DNA of 51,128 bases from an uncultured Clostridium sp. (GCA_900553125.1 USCB01000010.1:1-51128); one strand, 5' to 3'; counted from the first letter of the stretch, positions 40,975 through 50,370 are shown. Notes: generated by a model not told the origin, from the sequence alone. A program made the numbers and translations.

Positions 40975-42993
40975 TTAACTTTCATTTTCATCAAAATATT
41001 CACCAATTTTACTTTTAAGTTCATCCTTAACTTCTTCAATTGTCTTTCCTTCAATCTGAGCTCCAGCCAAAGTAATATGACCTCCTCCGCCCATTTTTTC
41101 AAGAATAACTTGAACATTTATATCACCAATAGAACGACCGCTAATAGTGATTTTTTCTCCGTCATTTCCAAGAACAAATGATGCCGTAATATTTCCTATT
41201 GCTAAAAGTTGGTCAGCAGATTTGGCACAAATTATATTTGCCTCTTTATCATTCTCATTATATATAGCAATTCCTATTGTTTCATTTACAATTTCTGTTG
41301 TTTTTATTATTTCTGTAATTTTTTTGTATGTGTCTAAATCATTTTGAAACCATTTTTTTACACGAATTATATCCACACCACATTTTCTTAGATATGCGGC
41401 TGCCTCAAATGTACGTACTCCAGTCTTAAAAGTAAAGTTTTTTGTATCCATCATAATTCCTGCATATAAAACTTCTGCCTCAATTTTCTTTAATTTTGTA
41501 GTAATTTGAGTATATTGTAATAATTCTGTTACAAGTTCTGCAGCAGATGATGCATATACTTCATGGAATGTAAGTATACTCTTTGTAATAAAATCTGGAC
41601 TTCTTCTATGATGGTCTATTATTGCTATTTGATTCGTTTTTTCTAATAATTCAGGAGCTTCTACATAACTGGTTTTATGAGTATCAACTATAATTAGTAA
41701 TGTCTTCTGATTTATTTTTTCTTCTGCTATTTCTTTATTTATTATAACTTCTTTGTACTCTTCATCTTCATCTAAACTATTCTTTACATTTGCAAGTGCC
41801 ATTGTATTCGTATTTGCAACTATATATGATGGTTTTCCTAAGTTGGTTGCTAGTCTATACATTCCTATTGCTGAACCTAGTGCATCAATATCTGCATTTA
41901 CATGTCCCATTATCATTACTTGCTCATTTTCTTGAATCAATTCTTCTAATGCATGTGCTACAATTCTTGCTTTTACTTTTGTTCTTTTTTCTACTTCTTC
42001 TACTCTTCCACCAAAGAATTGATATTTTCCATTTTGCCTAATTGCTGCTTGATCTCCACCACGTCCAAGTACAACATCCATTGTATTTAATGCTGATTGA
42101 TATTTTTCTTTATCTGTTTCTCCTTCATTTGATATTGCTATACTTAAGGTTAGCTGTGCTCTTCCTTTTATATTGATGTCTTTTATGGTATCAAGTATAT
42201 TGAATTTATTTTCTTTTATTTTTTCTAGATATTTTTGTTCAAATAAATATACAAATCTATCTCTATCTGATTTTACAACTATTCCTTCTGTTTCACTTGT
42301 CCAATCATATATTGCTTTTTCTATTTCTGCAATTATTCCTGGTCTTATGTCCATATCTATTGCTTGCATTGTTTCTTCGTAGTTGTCTATCATTATTATT
42401 CCAACACAACTTTTTGAATCATTGTATTCTTTTTGAAGTTTTAGATTGTCTGTTTCATCAATAAAATATAGTATCATCATATATTTGTTTTCTCTTTTTC
42501 TTTCATGATTTCCAGATTTTACAAACTCTCCAAGTATTTTGTAAGTTTTGTTTTCTATTTTTAAACTTCTTATTATTGATTTGTCTTTTTTATCTTCTCT
42601 TGCATTTATTTCTGTATTTATGTTATCTAATAAATCACTTATATATCCATTTATATCTATATTTGCAAATTCTGATACAAATTTTGTACTTCTCCATACT
42701 ATATTTCCATCTGTTTCAACGATTATTAATGGAATTGGTGAATATATTAAACTGTTTTTTGCTGCTGAATTTACATTTAATGTTAAGTCTTGTAAATGCT
42801 GTGATATTTCGCTTTTTCTTTTGTTGTTTGCAAAATATGTGTATCCTAAAATCGCTATAAATAATATTATTGATGGTATTATGAATTTTGGTTTTTGTAT
42901 ACATATTGCTACTAATAAGATAAATATTATTACCAGATATATTTTCGTTCTTGATACTAAACTATCAAATAATTTTCTATTACTACTTTGCAA
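40975..42993 (-). CDS. gdpP: Cyclic-di-AMP phosphodiesterase GdpP
   Basis: GdpP hydrolyses c-di-AMP and so sets potassium and wall homeostasis. The 672-residue protein has two N-terminal membrane helices (about 15-53), a PAS-like domain (about 75-175), a degenerate GGDEF domain (about 190-315, no intact GGDEF), and a DHH/DHHA1 domain. That domain has GHVNADIDALGSAIG near 358, VDTHKTSY, IIDHHRRSPDF near 440 and MGGGGHITLAGA near 628. The start appears to be TTG (42993) with AAAGGAG 8 nt upstream; the ATG nearby is out of frame. Confidence 0.93.
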   Translation of the reverse strand: MQSSNRKLFDSLVSRTKIYLVIIFILLVAICIQKPKFIIPSIILFIAILGYTYFANNKRKSEISQHLQDLTLNVNSAAKNSLIYSPIPLIIVETDGNIVWRSTKFVSEFANIDINGYISDLLDNINTEINAREDKKDKSIIRSLKIENKTYKILGEFVKSGNHERKRENKYMMILYFIDETDNLKLQKEYNDSKSCVGIIMIDNYEETMQAIDMDIRPGIIAEIEKAIYDWTSETEGIVVKSDRDRFVYLFEQKYLEKIKENKFNILDTIKDINIKGRAQLTLSIAISNEGETDKEKYQSALNTMDVVLGRGGDQAAIRQNGKYQFFGGRVEEVEKRTKVKARIVAHALEELIQENEQVMIMGHVNADIDALGSAIGMYRLATNLGKPSYIVANTNTMALANVKNSLDEDEEYKEVIINKEIAEEKINQKTLLIIVDTHKTSYVEAPELLEKTNQIAIIDHHRRSPDFITKSILTFHEVYASSAAELVTELLQYTQITTKLKKIEAEVLYAGIMMDTKNFTFKTGVRTFEAAAYLRKCGVDIIRVKKWFQNDLDTYKKITEIIKTTEIVNETIGIAIYNENDKEANIICAKSADQLLAIGNITASFVLGNDGEKITISGRSIGDINVQVILEKMGGGGHITLAGAQIEGKTIEEVKDELKSKIGEYFDENES

Positions 42994-43170
42994 GTTTCAT
43001 TCTCCTTTATTTTCTAATGGCTATATTTTACCGCATTTTGAGGGATTTGTCAAATTGGTCAAACTTTTGTTTTTGTTATTACGAATTTTTTCCGTTTACA
43101 GACTTTTTTCGTAATCAACACTTTATAATAACTTTTATTTTTTCCATATTTATTAACTATATTCTAATAA

Positions 43171-43207
43171 GAAAAAAGATTGAAACAACATGTTTCAATC
43201 TTTTTTC
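43171..43207 (-). terminator. Terminator of the minD-aspS operon
   Basis: A perfect 17-bp stem (43171-43187 with 43191-43207) with a 3-nt loop ends directly at the aspS stop codon and gives a U-run on the minus-strand RNA. Confidence 0.9.
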
Positions 43208-44956
43208 TTATTTCTCTTCAACATCTAACTTAATATGAACATCTTTAAGTTGCTGCTCAGATACTTTTGATGGTGCTCTCATAAGTAAATCTCTAGCCCT
43301 TTTATTTTTAGGGAATGCAATAACTTCTCTTATATTACTTGAATCTTCAATAAGCATAACCATTCTATCAATTCCAGGTGCAGCACCAGCATGTGGTGGA
43401 GTTCCATATTGGAATGCATTATATAAAGCTCCAAATTTTGTTTTTACATCTTCCTCTGTATAACCTGCTATCTCAAAGGCTTTTACCATTATTTCCGGAT
43501 TATGATTTCTAACTGCTCCAGATGCCATTTCATATCCATTACATACTAGGTCATATTGATATGCTAAAATATCTAATGGATTCATGTTTTCTAATGCTTC
43601 CATTCCACCTTGTGGCATTGAAAATGGATTATGGCAGAAGTCGATTGTTCCTTCATCAGATAATTCATACATTGGGAAATCTACTATAAAACAGAATTTG
43701 TAAACATTTTTTTCTATTAAATCTAAACGTTTTCCAAGTTCTATTCTAACAAGTCCTGCTATTTTTTGAGCTGTTTTGAATTCATCTGCTATAAAAAACA
43801 TACTTGCATTTTCTTTTAAACCATAGTTTTCTTTTAAATTTTCTACAATTTCAGGTGTTATGAATTTTGCAATTCCTCCTTCTAATTCACCCTCAGCATT
43901 TAATTTTGTCCAAGCTAATCCTTTAGCTCCACATTCTTCTACCGCAAATTCTCCCATTTTATCAAAGAATTTTCTTCCTTGATTTGCTCCTTCTGGCACT
44001 ATTATAACTTTTATAGTTTTGTCTTTAAATGCGTTAAATTCTGTATTTTCAAAAAGAGATGTTACATCTTGAATTATTAGTGAATTTCTTAAATCTGGTT
44101 TATCAATTCCATATTTTTCCATAGCTTCTTTATATGGTATTTTTATAAATTCACCTTCATCAACTTTCCAATTTGTAAATTTCTTAAATACTGATGGTAC
44201 AACATCCTCTATTACTTTAAATACATCCTCTTGTGTACTAAATGCCATTTCAAAATCTAATTGATAAAATTCACCTGGTGCCCTATCTGCTCGTGGGTCT
44301 TCATCTCTGAAACATGGTGCTATTTGGTAATATTTATTAAATCCAGATACCATAAGTAGTTGCTTAAATTGTTGTGGTGCCTGTGGAAGTGCATAAAATT
44401 CTCCCGGATTTAATCTACTTGGTACTAAATAATCTCTTGCTCCTTCTGGTGATGAATTTGCTAATATCGGTGTTTGAATTTCGAAAAATCCTAATTCATC
44501 CATTTTATCTCTAAATGCTTTTAAAATCTTTGAACGCAATAAAATATTTTTATGTAATTTTTCATTTCTCAAATCTAAAAATCTATATTCAAGTCTTAAG
44601 TCTTCTCTTGCCTCAACCTCTGAATTTATTTCAAATGGTAATTCTGCTTTGCATTTTCCTAAAACTTCTATTTTGTTAGCAATTACCTCAATATCTCCTG
44701 TTGGCATTTTAGGATTTTTGCTTGCTCTTTCCACAACTTTTCCTTCTATATGAATACAGCTTTCTTTTACAAGTTCTTTTGCTTGTGCTTGTAAATTTTC
44801 ATCATTTATTACTATTTGTGTTATTCCATCTTCATCTCTTAGGTCTATAAATACCATTCCACCTAAATCTCTTATTTTTTGTATCCAACCAGCTAATTCT
44901 ACTGTTTCTCCTACATTTTCAATTCTTAGTTCTCCTAAATTTTTTGTTCTGTACAT
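43208..44956 (-). CDS. aspS: Aspartyl-tRNA synthetase
   Basis: AspRS charges tRNA-Asp (and possibly tRNA-Asn when non-discriminating). The 582-residue protein has the OB-fold anticodon domain (VELAGWIQKIRDLGGMVFIDLRD), class II motif 2 FRDEDPRADRAPGEFYQLD near 218, the bacterial GAD insert (about 295-410), and motif 3 GAAPGIDRMVMLI near 530. Full bacterial length is seen. GGAGG precedes the ATG. It is the last gene of the operon and is separated from dusB by a palindromic repeat. Confidence 0.96.
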   Translation of the reverse strand: MYRTKNLGELRIENVGETVELAGWIQKIRDLGGMVFIDLRDEDGITQIVINDENLQAQAKELVKESCIHIEGKVVERASKNPKMPTGDIEVIANKIEVLGKCKAELPFEINSEVEAREDLRLEYRFLDLRNEKLHKNILLRSKILKAFRDKMDELGFFEIQTPILANSSPEGARDYLVPSRLNPGEFYALPQAPQQFKQLLMVSGFNKYYQIAPCFRDEDPRADRAPGEFYQLDFEMAFSTQEDVFKVIEDVVPSVFKKFTNWKVDEGEFIKIPYKEAMEKYGIDKPDLRNSLIIQDVTSLFENTEFNAFKDKTIKVIIVPEGANQGRKFFDKMGEFAVEECGAKGLAWTKLNAEGELEGGIAKFITPEIVENLKENYGLKENASMFFIADEFKTAQKIAGLVRIELGKRLDLIEKNVYKFCFIVDFPMYELSDEGTIDFCHNPFSMPQGGMEALENMNPLDILAYQYDLVCNGYEMASGAVRNHNPEIMVKAFEIAGYTEEDVKTKFGALYNAFQYGTPPHAGAAPGIDRMVMLIEDSSNIREVIAFPKNKRARDLLMRAPSKVSEQQLKDVHIKLDVEEK

Positions 44957-44974
44957 AACTTCCTCCTTGCCGGA

Positions 44975-45061
44975 ACAAAAGGGACCGGGTCTTTTTTGTC
45001 CTATTGTTCCTATTTACTATTTTTTACCTAATTTGGACAAAAAAGACCCGGTCCCTTTTGT
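44975..45061. repeat. Palindromic repeat overlapping the dusB 3' end (GGGACCGGGTC subfamily)
   Basis: Arms 44975-45001 and 45035-45061 form a perfect 27-bp inverted repeat, extendable by 2 bp past a 1-nt bulge, with a 33-nt spacer. The dusB stop codon (45024-45026) lies in the spacer, so one arm is translated. Confidence 0.9.
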
Positions 45062-46037
45062 CCCCTTTTGCCTCAAAATATTCATCTAATGTTTTTTCCA
45101 ATTTTTTTCTATCATCAATTGCATTTACCCTAACTCTAAAATTACTAGAATTAGGCAAATTCTTACTATAAGCTGCCAAATGTTTTCTAAATTCTTTTAT
45201 TGCAACATCTTCACCTTTTTCTTTTACTAATAAGTTTAAATGTTCTTTTATTATTTTCAATTTTTCATCAGGCGTTATTTCTGGCAACTTTTCGCCTGTT
45301 TCCAAATAATGTCTGACTTTTTTAAATATCCATGGATTTCCCATAGACGCTCTTCCTACCATTATTCCGTCTACACCTGTTTTTTCAAACATTTCCTTAG
45401 CTGATTTTTCATCTACTACATCACCATTTCCTATTACAGGTATATTTACAGTATCTTTTACTTTTTTTATTATTTCTAAGTCTGCAACTCCAGAATAATA
45501 TTCTGCTCTTGTTCTTCCATGTATTGTAATTGCTGAAATACCCGCATTTTCTGCAATTTTTGCAATTTCAGTTGCTACAATATGCTCGCTATCCCAGCCT
45601 TTTCTAAATTTTAATGTTACTGGAACTGAGGAATTTTCAACAACTGTTTCCATTATTTTTTTTGCTTTTTCTAAATCCAATAAAAGTTTACTTCCATCAC
45701 CATTTCTTACAACCTTAGGTGCTGGGCATCCCATATTTATATCTACTATATCAGCAATTTTAGATACATATTTAGCTGCATATGCAAAAGCCTCTATATC
45801 TGAGCCAAATATTTGAATACTTACTGGTCTTTGTTCTCCATTCAAGTTCATTATTTTTTTTGTTTTTTCATCTCCATAAAATATTGCCTTTGAACTTACC
45901 ATTTCTGTACATACAAGTCCAGGTTCAAACTTTTCACATATTAGTCTAAATGGCAGGTCTGTTATACCTGCCATTGGAGCTAATAAAATATTATTTTTTA
46001 ATTTTACATTTCCTATTTTTAATTCATGTAAATACAT
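45024..46037 (-). CDS. dusB: tRNA-dihydrouridine synthase (DusB-like)
   Basis: Dus enzymes reduce uridines in tRNA D-loops using FMN and NADPH. The 337-residue protein has ILLAPMAGITDLPFRLIC near residue 16, the catalytic Cys in VDINMGCPAPKVVRNGDGS near 97, TLKFRKGWD near 140 and GNGDVVDEKSA plus MVGRASMGNPWIF in the FMN-binding C-terminal part of the barrel. The last dozen residues (KGDKRDRVFFVQIR) are encoded by a palindromic repeat arm and are unlike a normal Dus C-terminus. It lies 10 nt after rodA. Confidence 0.92.
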   Translation of the reverse strand: MYLHELKIGNVKLKNNILLAPMAGITDLPFRLICEKFEPGLVCTEMVSSKAIFYGDEKTKKIMNLNGEQRPVSIQIFGSDIEAFAYAAKYVSKIADIVDINMGCPAPKVVRNGDGSKLLLDLEKAKKIMETVVENSSVPVTLKFRKGWDSEHIVATEIAKIAENAGISAITIHGRTRAEYYSGVADLEIIKKVKDTVNIPVIGNGDVVDEKSAKEMFEKTGVDGIMVGRASMGNPWIFKKVRHYLETGEKLPEITPDEKLKIIKEHLNLLVKEKGEDVAIKEFRKHLAAYSKNLPNSSNFRVRVNAIDDRKKLEKTLDEYFEAKGDKRDRVFFVQIR

Positions 46038-46047
46038 CTAAATGCTC

Positions 46048-47154
46048 CTATTTTATAAAAATTGTTTTCTTTCTATTTCCACTAATGTTAAGTAGTAATC
46101 CAATACATATATAACTTGTTATCATTGAACTTCCACCATAACTTATAAATAAAAGTGGTACACCTGTTATTGGAAGTAAACCAAGTGTCATTCCAATATT
46201 TTCTGCCATATGAAATAAAAATATTCCACTTATTCCTGCTGCTATATAAGAACCTAAATCATCACTTGCAGTTTTTGCTACATATAAGGATTTCGTTATC
46301 AGTGTTACATATATTAATATTACCGCAGCTGATACTATAAATCCCATTTCTTCCCCAATTACTGAATATATAAAATCTGTGGTTTTTGGTGACAAGTAAC
46401 CTAACTGTGTTTGGTTTCCATTTAAAAGTCCCATTCCAGTAAGTTCTCCTGAACCAATCGCGATTTTTGATTGTAATACATTGTATCCAGCTCCTTTTGG
46501 GTCTGATTCTGGATTTAAGAAAATATCTATTCTTGTTTTTGCATGATCTGGTAATACAAAGAAATATGCAAGTGGTAAAGCTATAATTACCATAATTAAG
46601 GCTATGATTATATATTTTCTGTCTATTCCTGATACAAATAACATTACTACTAGTGAAATTATATATGCTGCAGCTGTTCCATAATCTGGCTGTAAAATTA
46701 TCAAAAATACCGGAAATATAACAGTTGCTATTGTTATACATAATTTCCAAAATACATTTATCTCTGCTTTTCCCTTTTCTTGTACTTTGGCTATTGTTGA
46801 GGCTGTAAATAAAACAACTGCAACTTTTGCCAGTTCTGCTGGTTGCAATGAAAATGCTCCTATATTGAACCAACTGCTTGCCCCATTTCTTGCCTTTGTG
46901 AACAATACCGCTATCAGTAATATTATGGATATACCATAAAATATTGGCGATAATTTTGCCCATACATCATAATCAACAATCATCATTATTATCATTATTA
47001 CAATACTGACTGCAAACCACATAATTTGTTTTTTTAATTCATCAAAACCATTTGATTGTGTTGCTGAATATAAAGCTACAAAACCTACTATACTTAATAA
47101 TAACGCTGATATTAATATCAGCCATTCCATATTTTTAAAAACTCTACTTTTCAT
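46048..47154 (-). CDS. rodA: RodA/FtsW/SpoVE family peptidoglycan glycosyltransferase
   Basis: SEDS proteins polymerise lipid II into glycan strands with a partner class B PBP. The 368-residue protein has about ten membrane helices. SEDS hallmarks are GASSWFNIGAFSLQPAELAK near residue 90, QPDYGTAAAYI near 155, and the C-terminal GMTLGLLPITGVPLLFISYG with GGSSMI. Its start overlaps the minE 3' end by 11 nt. The position after minDE suggests RodA (elongation), but a SpoVE or FtsW role cannot be excluded. Confidence 0.9.
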   Translation of the reverse strand: MKSRVFKNMEWLILISALLLSIVGFVALYSATQSNGFDELKKQIMWFAVSIVIMIIMMIVDYDVWAKLSPIFYGISIILLIAVLFTKARNGASSWFNIGAFSLQPAELAKVAVVLFTASTIAKVQEKGKAEINVFWKLCITIATVIFPVFLIILQPDYGTAAAYIISLVVMLFVSGIDRKYIIIALIMVIIALPLAYFFVLPDHAKTRIDIFLNPESDPKGAGYNVLQSKIAIGSGELTGMGLLNGNQTQLGYLSPKTTDFIYSVIGEEMGFIVSAAVILIYVTLITKSLYVAKTASDDLGSYIAAGISGIFLFHMAENIGMTLGLLPITGVPLLFISYGGSSMITSYICIGLLLNISGNRKKTIFIK

Positions 47155-47767
47155 CTTTTTTCTCTTCTTTTATTTTTTTATTTTCTTGTTCTTTATCATC
47201 TTTTTTAGTAGTTTGTTCTTGCTTTACTTCTTCTTTGTTTTTTTCTTGATTTACTTCTTTTTTATTTTCTTTTGGTTCATTTTCCTTCTTTTCTTTGGTC
47301 TCTTCTTTTTTTTCTTCCTCTGCAATTTTCTTTTCTGTAGAAACTTTTTCTTTTTTTATTTCCTTTGAAGGTTCCTCTTTTTGAATTTTATCTTCTTTTG
47401 GTAATTTTTGCATTATTTTCAATTCAGGCGTTATTTTCGTTTCTTGATTTGTTTTACTCATCTTTCTGGTTTCATCTTTAATATTTATTATTGGTATATT
47501 TGCATAAAGTGCTGGTGCTCCTTGAGTTCCATCTTCATTCGTTTCTGAACCTAATCTAACATCCATTGCCTCTTCATCTATATCTATATATTTTTTTATT
47601 ACTTCTATTATTTCTTTTCTCATTAAATCTAAAAAGTCTGCCGAAACATTTGCCCTATCTTGCATCAATACTAAATGTAATCTTTCTTTTGCAGTATCTT
47701 TAGAACTTGATTTTAATAATTCTCTTTTTTTACTTCTTTTAAAAATGTTTTTAATGTTTTCAAACAT
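47144..47767 (-). CDS. minE: Cell division topological specificity factor MinE with long charged tail
   Basis: MinE stimulates the MinD ATPase and positions the division septum. Residues 1 to about 95 match MinE: an N-terminal amphipathic helix (MFENIKNIFKRSKKRE), the MinD-binding segment KERLHLVLMQDRANVSADFLDLMRKEI, and the dimerisation strands. Residues from about 100 to 207 are an extra low-complexity Lys/Glu-rich tail, so the protein is more than twice normal MinE length. It follows minD by 62 nt and overlaps rodA. MinE rather than DivIVA-MinJ control is common in Clostridia. Confidence 0.88.
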   Translation of the reverse strand: MFENIKNIFKRSKKRELLKSSSKDTAKERLHLVLMQDRANVSADFLDLMRKEIIEVIKKYIDIDEEAMDVRLGSETNEDGTQGAPALYANIPIINIKDETRKMSKTNQETKITPELKIMQKLPKEDKIQKEEPSKEIKKEKVSTEKKIAEEEKKEETKEKKENEPKENKKEVNQEKNKEEVKQEQTTKKDDKEQENKKIKEEKKDEK

Positions 47768-47829
47768 TTACTTCCCTCCAGTTTCCATTTATATGTAATT
47801 TAATACATTTTTATTTTTATCCTTAGCTT

Positions 47830-48627
47830 TTATTTATCTTTTCTAAAGAGTCTTTTTAGTCTTGCCCAAAATCCTTTTTCTCTACCAGGTATTGTTATTT
47901 CTATGTCTTCTCCTAATATTCTTTTGGCAATTTCTAAATATGCTTTTCCTGAAGGAGCCTTTTTATTTTGGATAACTGGTTCTCCTTTGTTTGTTTGTGT
48001 TATTATGTATTCATCATCTGGTACTACACCTATTAGGTCTATTGATAATAAATCTACTATGTCATCAACATCCATCATTTCGCCTTTTCTTACCATGTTT
48101 GGTCTTATTCTGTTGATTATTAATTCTGGATTTTTTATTTCAGATGATTCTAAAAGTCCTATTATTCTATCTGCATCTCTTATTGATGATATTTCTGCCG
48201 TTGAAACTACTATTGCTCTAGTAGCTCCTGCTATTGCGTTTTTAAATCCTTGCTCTATACCTGCTGGGCAATCTATAAGTATATAGTCAAATTCTTCTTT
48301 TAGTCTTCCTGTTAATTTTCTCATTTGTTCTTCATTTACTGCTGATTTATCTCTTGTTTGGGCTGCTGGTAATAAGTATAATTCTTTAAATCTTTTATCT
48401 TTTATTAATGCTTGTCTTAATTTACATTTTCCTTCAACTACGTCTACTATGTCATATACTATTCTATTTTCTAAACCCATTACAACATCTAGGTTACGTA
48501 ATCCAATATCTGTATCTATTAATGCTACTTTTTTTCCTTCTAGTGCTAAACTTGAACCTAAATTTGCTGTTGTTGTTGTTTTTCCAACTCCACCTTTTCC
48601 TGATGTAATAACTATAACTTCTCCCAT
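47830..48627 (-). CDS. minD: Septum site-determining ATPase MinD
   Basis: MinD is a membrane-binding ParA-type ATPase that recruits MinC to block division away from midcell. The 265-residue protein has the deviant Walker A ITSGKGGVGKTTTTANLG near residue 7, the switch I DTDIGLRNLDVVMGLE, the Walker B-like YILIDCPAGIEQGF near 115 and a C-terminal membrane-targeting amphipathic helix KGFWARLKRLFRKDK. minE follows; minC is not in the window. Confidence 0.96.
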   Translation of the reverse strand: MGEVIVITSGKGGVGKTTTTANLGSSLALEGKKVALIDTDIGLRNLDVVMGLENRIVYDIVDVVEGKCKLRQALIKDKRFKELYLLPAAQTRDKSAVNEEQMRKLTGRLKEEFDYILIDCPAGIEQGFKNAIAGATRAIVVSTAEISSIRDADRIIGLLESSEIKNPELIINRIRPNMVRKGEMMDVDDIVDLLSIDLIGVVPDDEYIITQTNKGEPVIQNKKAPSGKAYLEIAKRILGEDIEITIPGREKGFWARLKRLFRKDK

Positions 48628-48665
48628 TTTTTGTTCTTCCTTTCTTAGGATTTTTTGCTTGTATT

Positions 48666-48694
48666 ATCATATAATGGATTTACGAAAAAGTCAA
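48666..48694 (-). promoter_or_regulatory. Promoter of the minD-minE-rodA-dusB-aspS operon
   Basis: On the minus strand TTGACT, a 17-nt spacer and TATGAT lie about 39 nt upstream of minD. Confidence 0.7.
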
Positions 48695-48802
48695 TAATTT
48701 GACATAAAAATATTGATTTTTGTAGTTTGGTGGGGGGAATTTAAATTAATTTACAATATGAATTTTTTGATAGTTGCTTTTTGAATTACCTTGAAAATTG
48801 AA

Positions 48803-48842
48803 TAAGATGGTAATATTGATTTTTCCAAATATTACCATCTTA
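48803..48842 (-). terminator. Hairpin after the prepilin-lectin gene
   Basis: A perfect 15-bp stem (48803-48817 with 48828-48842) with a 10-nt loop lies 46 nt after the stop. The A/T run is on the entry side for the minus strand, so termination strength is uncertain. Confidence 0.5.
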
Positions 48843-48888
48843 AAAAATACACCGATAAAACAAGCTTAACTGCTATCAGAATTCAGTT

Positions 48889-50235
48889 TTACTTCCATAA
48901 TCCGACACGAAAACCAAGATAAGAATTGTAATTGCTAGTAGTATTGTTAATGTGACACATAGCATAATTAACTGACGCAGAGTTGTAGTAGCTACCACCC
49001 CTACTCACACAAGGATAGTTAATACCTTCAAACTCTAGTGTCCATTCGTACAAATTACCAGCTATATCATATATATTTTGTAATTTCGTTTCTTCTGATG
49101 CTCCCGCTGTTAATACTATTGCATTCTCATATGAACTTTGTAATAATTTTTTATTTCCTGTTACCAAATTTGTTTTATCAATACCATCAAATTTATACCA
49201 ATTCGATAATGCTCCATATTGTGCAAATTTTCCTCTATTTAATGTTAACTCTGCATTACGATAATTTCCTATATATTTATTACTATACTTACTAGTACCT
49301 CTTAATGCATTTTTTATATTTTTTCTCACTGTTTCCTTATCAGCATCTTTTGCATTTTCTACCATTTTTTCTTCTATAAATTTTAACACTAAATCCCATT
49401 GGATTCCGAACATTAAACTACTTGTATAATTTTCTCCTCCTACTCTTTCTGCTAATACTTTTGCTTGTGTTCTTGTTACATACACATATGGATATGCATT
49501 TGGTTTTGTAACTGGTATTAAACTTGGAACTGTTGCTATTCCTTCTTTATTATTTGTTCTTACGTCACTTTCATTTTCTATTCCTGCCTCATATCTTCCT
49601 ACCCAAAATCCTCCATTTTCATATACACTTTTTAACATTTTTTGTTTGGCTGTATTATAATCTTCCGTTCCTCTAAACCATACCTCTTGAATAGTAGTAT
49701 CTGCTGCATAAATATCTTTATGACTTGAATCAGAATAATATGCTGTATATTTTTTTAAACAATATTCTATATTATTATAATCATCTTCAGTATATACTTC
49801 TCCCGGATTTGGCTTTCTATCTCCTTTTGCTGTTTCTGTATTATAGCTTTCATCATCATATAATGTTTTTGGCACCTCTACCCATACATATTGATTTCCT
49901 TCTTTATCTTGTATTACCAATCCCGTACTTAAATCTCCTTCTTTTTTGAAAAATTCACTACTTGGATAATATGGTTTTGTGTATTCTGTTTCTGGCAATT
50001 TTTCTGGTGCATATAAACTTATTGTATCTTCATAATTTTCCATTCTTTCATTTTCTTGCTTTTCTGCCTCTTCTTTTTTTACTTTTGATTCTGCTGCTCT
50101 TGTTAACACTCCATTTTGCCCTGTTAACATGCTAATACTTACTCCTGCTAGCACCAATAAAACAATTATACTTATCACTAATGCGATTAATGTTATTCCT
50201 CTATCTTTATTTTTATCTAGTGTTTCCCTTAACAT
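48889..50235 (-). CDS. Prepilin-type protein with FGE-sulfatase/C-type-lectin-like domain
   Basis: The 448-residue protein has a type IV prepilin signal near residues 12-35 (RGITLIALVISIIVLLVLAG, then VSISMLTGQNGVLT), so it is probably processed after RG and assembled or anchored at the surface. A charged linker follows. The C-terminal half (about 180-448) resembles the formylglycine-generating-enzyme/CLec fold, with GGFWVGRYEAG, IYDIAGNLYEWTLE and RGGSYYNSASVNYAM followed by a terminal SYLGFRVGLWK. The catalytic cysteine pair of true FGE is not evident. The end resembles the variable region of diversity-generating retroelement targets. GGGAGG precedes the ATG. Confidence 0.82.
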   Translation of the reverse strand: MLRETLDKNKDRGITLIALVISIIVLLVLAGVSISMLTGQNGVLTRAAESKVKKEEAEKQENERMENYEDTISLYAPEKLPETEYTKPYYPSSEFFKKEGDLSTGLVIQDKEGNQYVWVEVPKTLYDDESYNTETAKGDRKPNPGEVYTEDDYNNIEYCLKKYTAYYSDSSHKDIYAADTTIQEVWFRGTEDYNTAKQKMLKSVYENGGFWVGRYEAGIENESDVRTNNKEGIATVPSLIPVTKPNAYPYVYVTRTQAKVLAERVGGENYTSSLMFGIQWDLVLKFIEEKMVENAKDADKETVRKNIKNALRGTSKYSNKYIGNYRNAELTLNRGKFAQYGALSNWYKFDGIDKTNLVTGNKKLLQSSYENAIVLTAGASEETKLQNIYDIAGNLYEWTLEFEGINYPCVSRGGSYYNSASVNYAMCHINNTTSNYNSYLGFRVGLWK

Positions 50236-50370
50236 TTTTATCCTCCCGCTTTTATATTTTTATGTAAATTTAACCTGAAATTTCTATGCATTTCTAGCAT
50301 TTCCATTTATAACCATTTTTATACTTTTTAAATAATAAAACTTTTATGTACACAACTTCTATCTATTTAT

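Noticed and set aside
48889..50235. Active formylglycine-generating enzyme
   Set aside because: The catalytic cysteine pair is not evident and the prepilin N-terminus suggests an external binding domain of the same fold.
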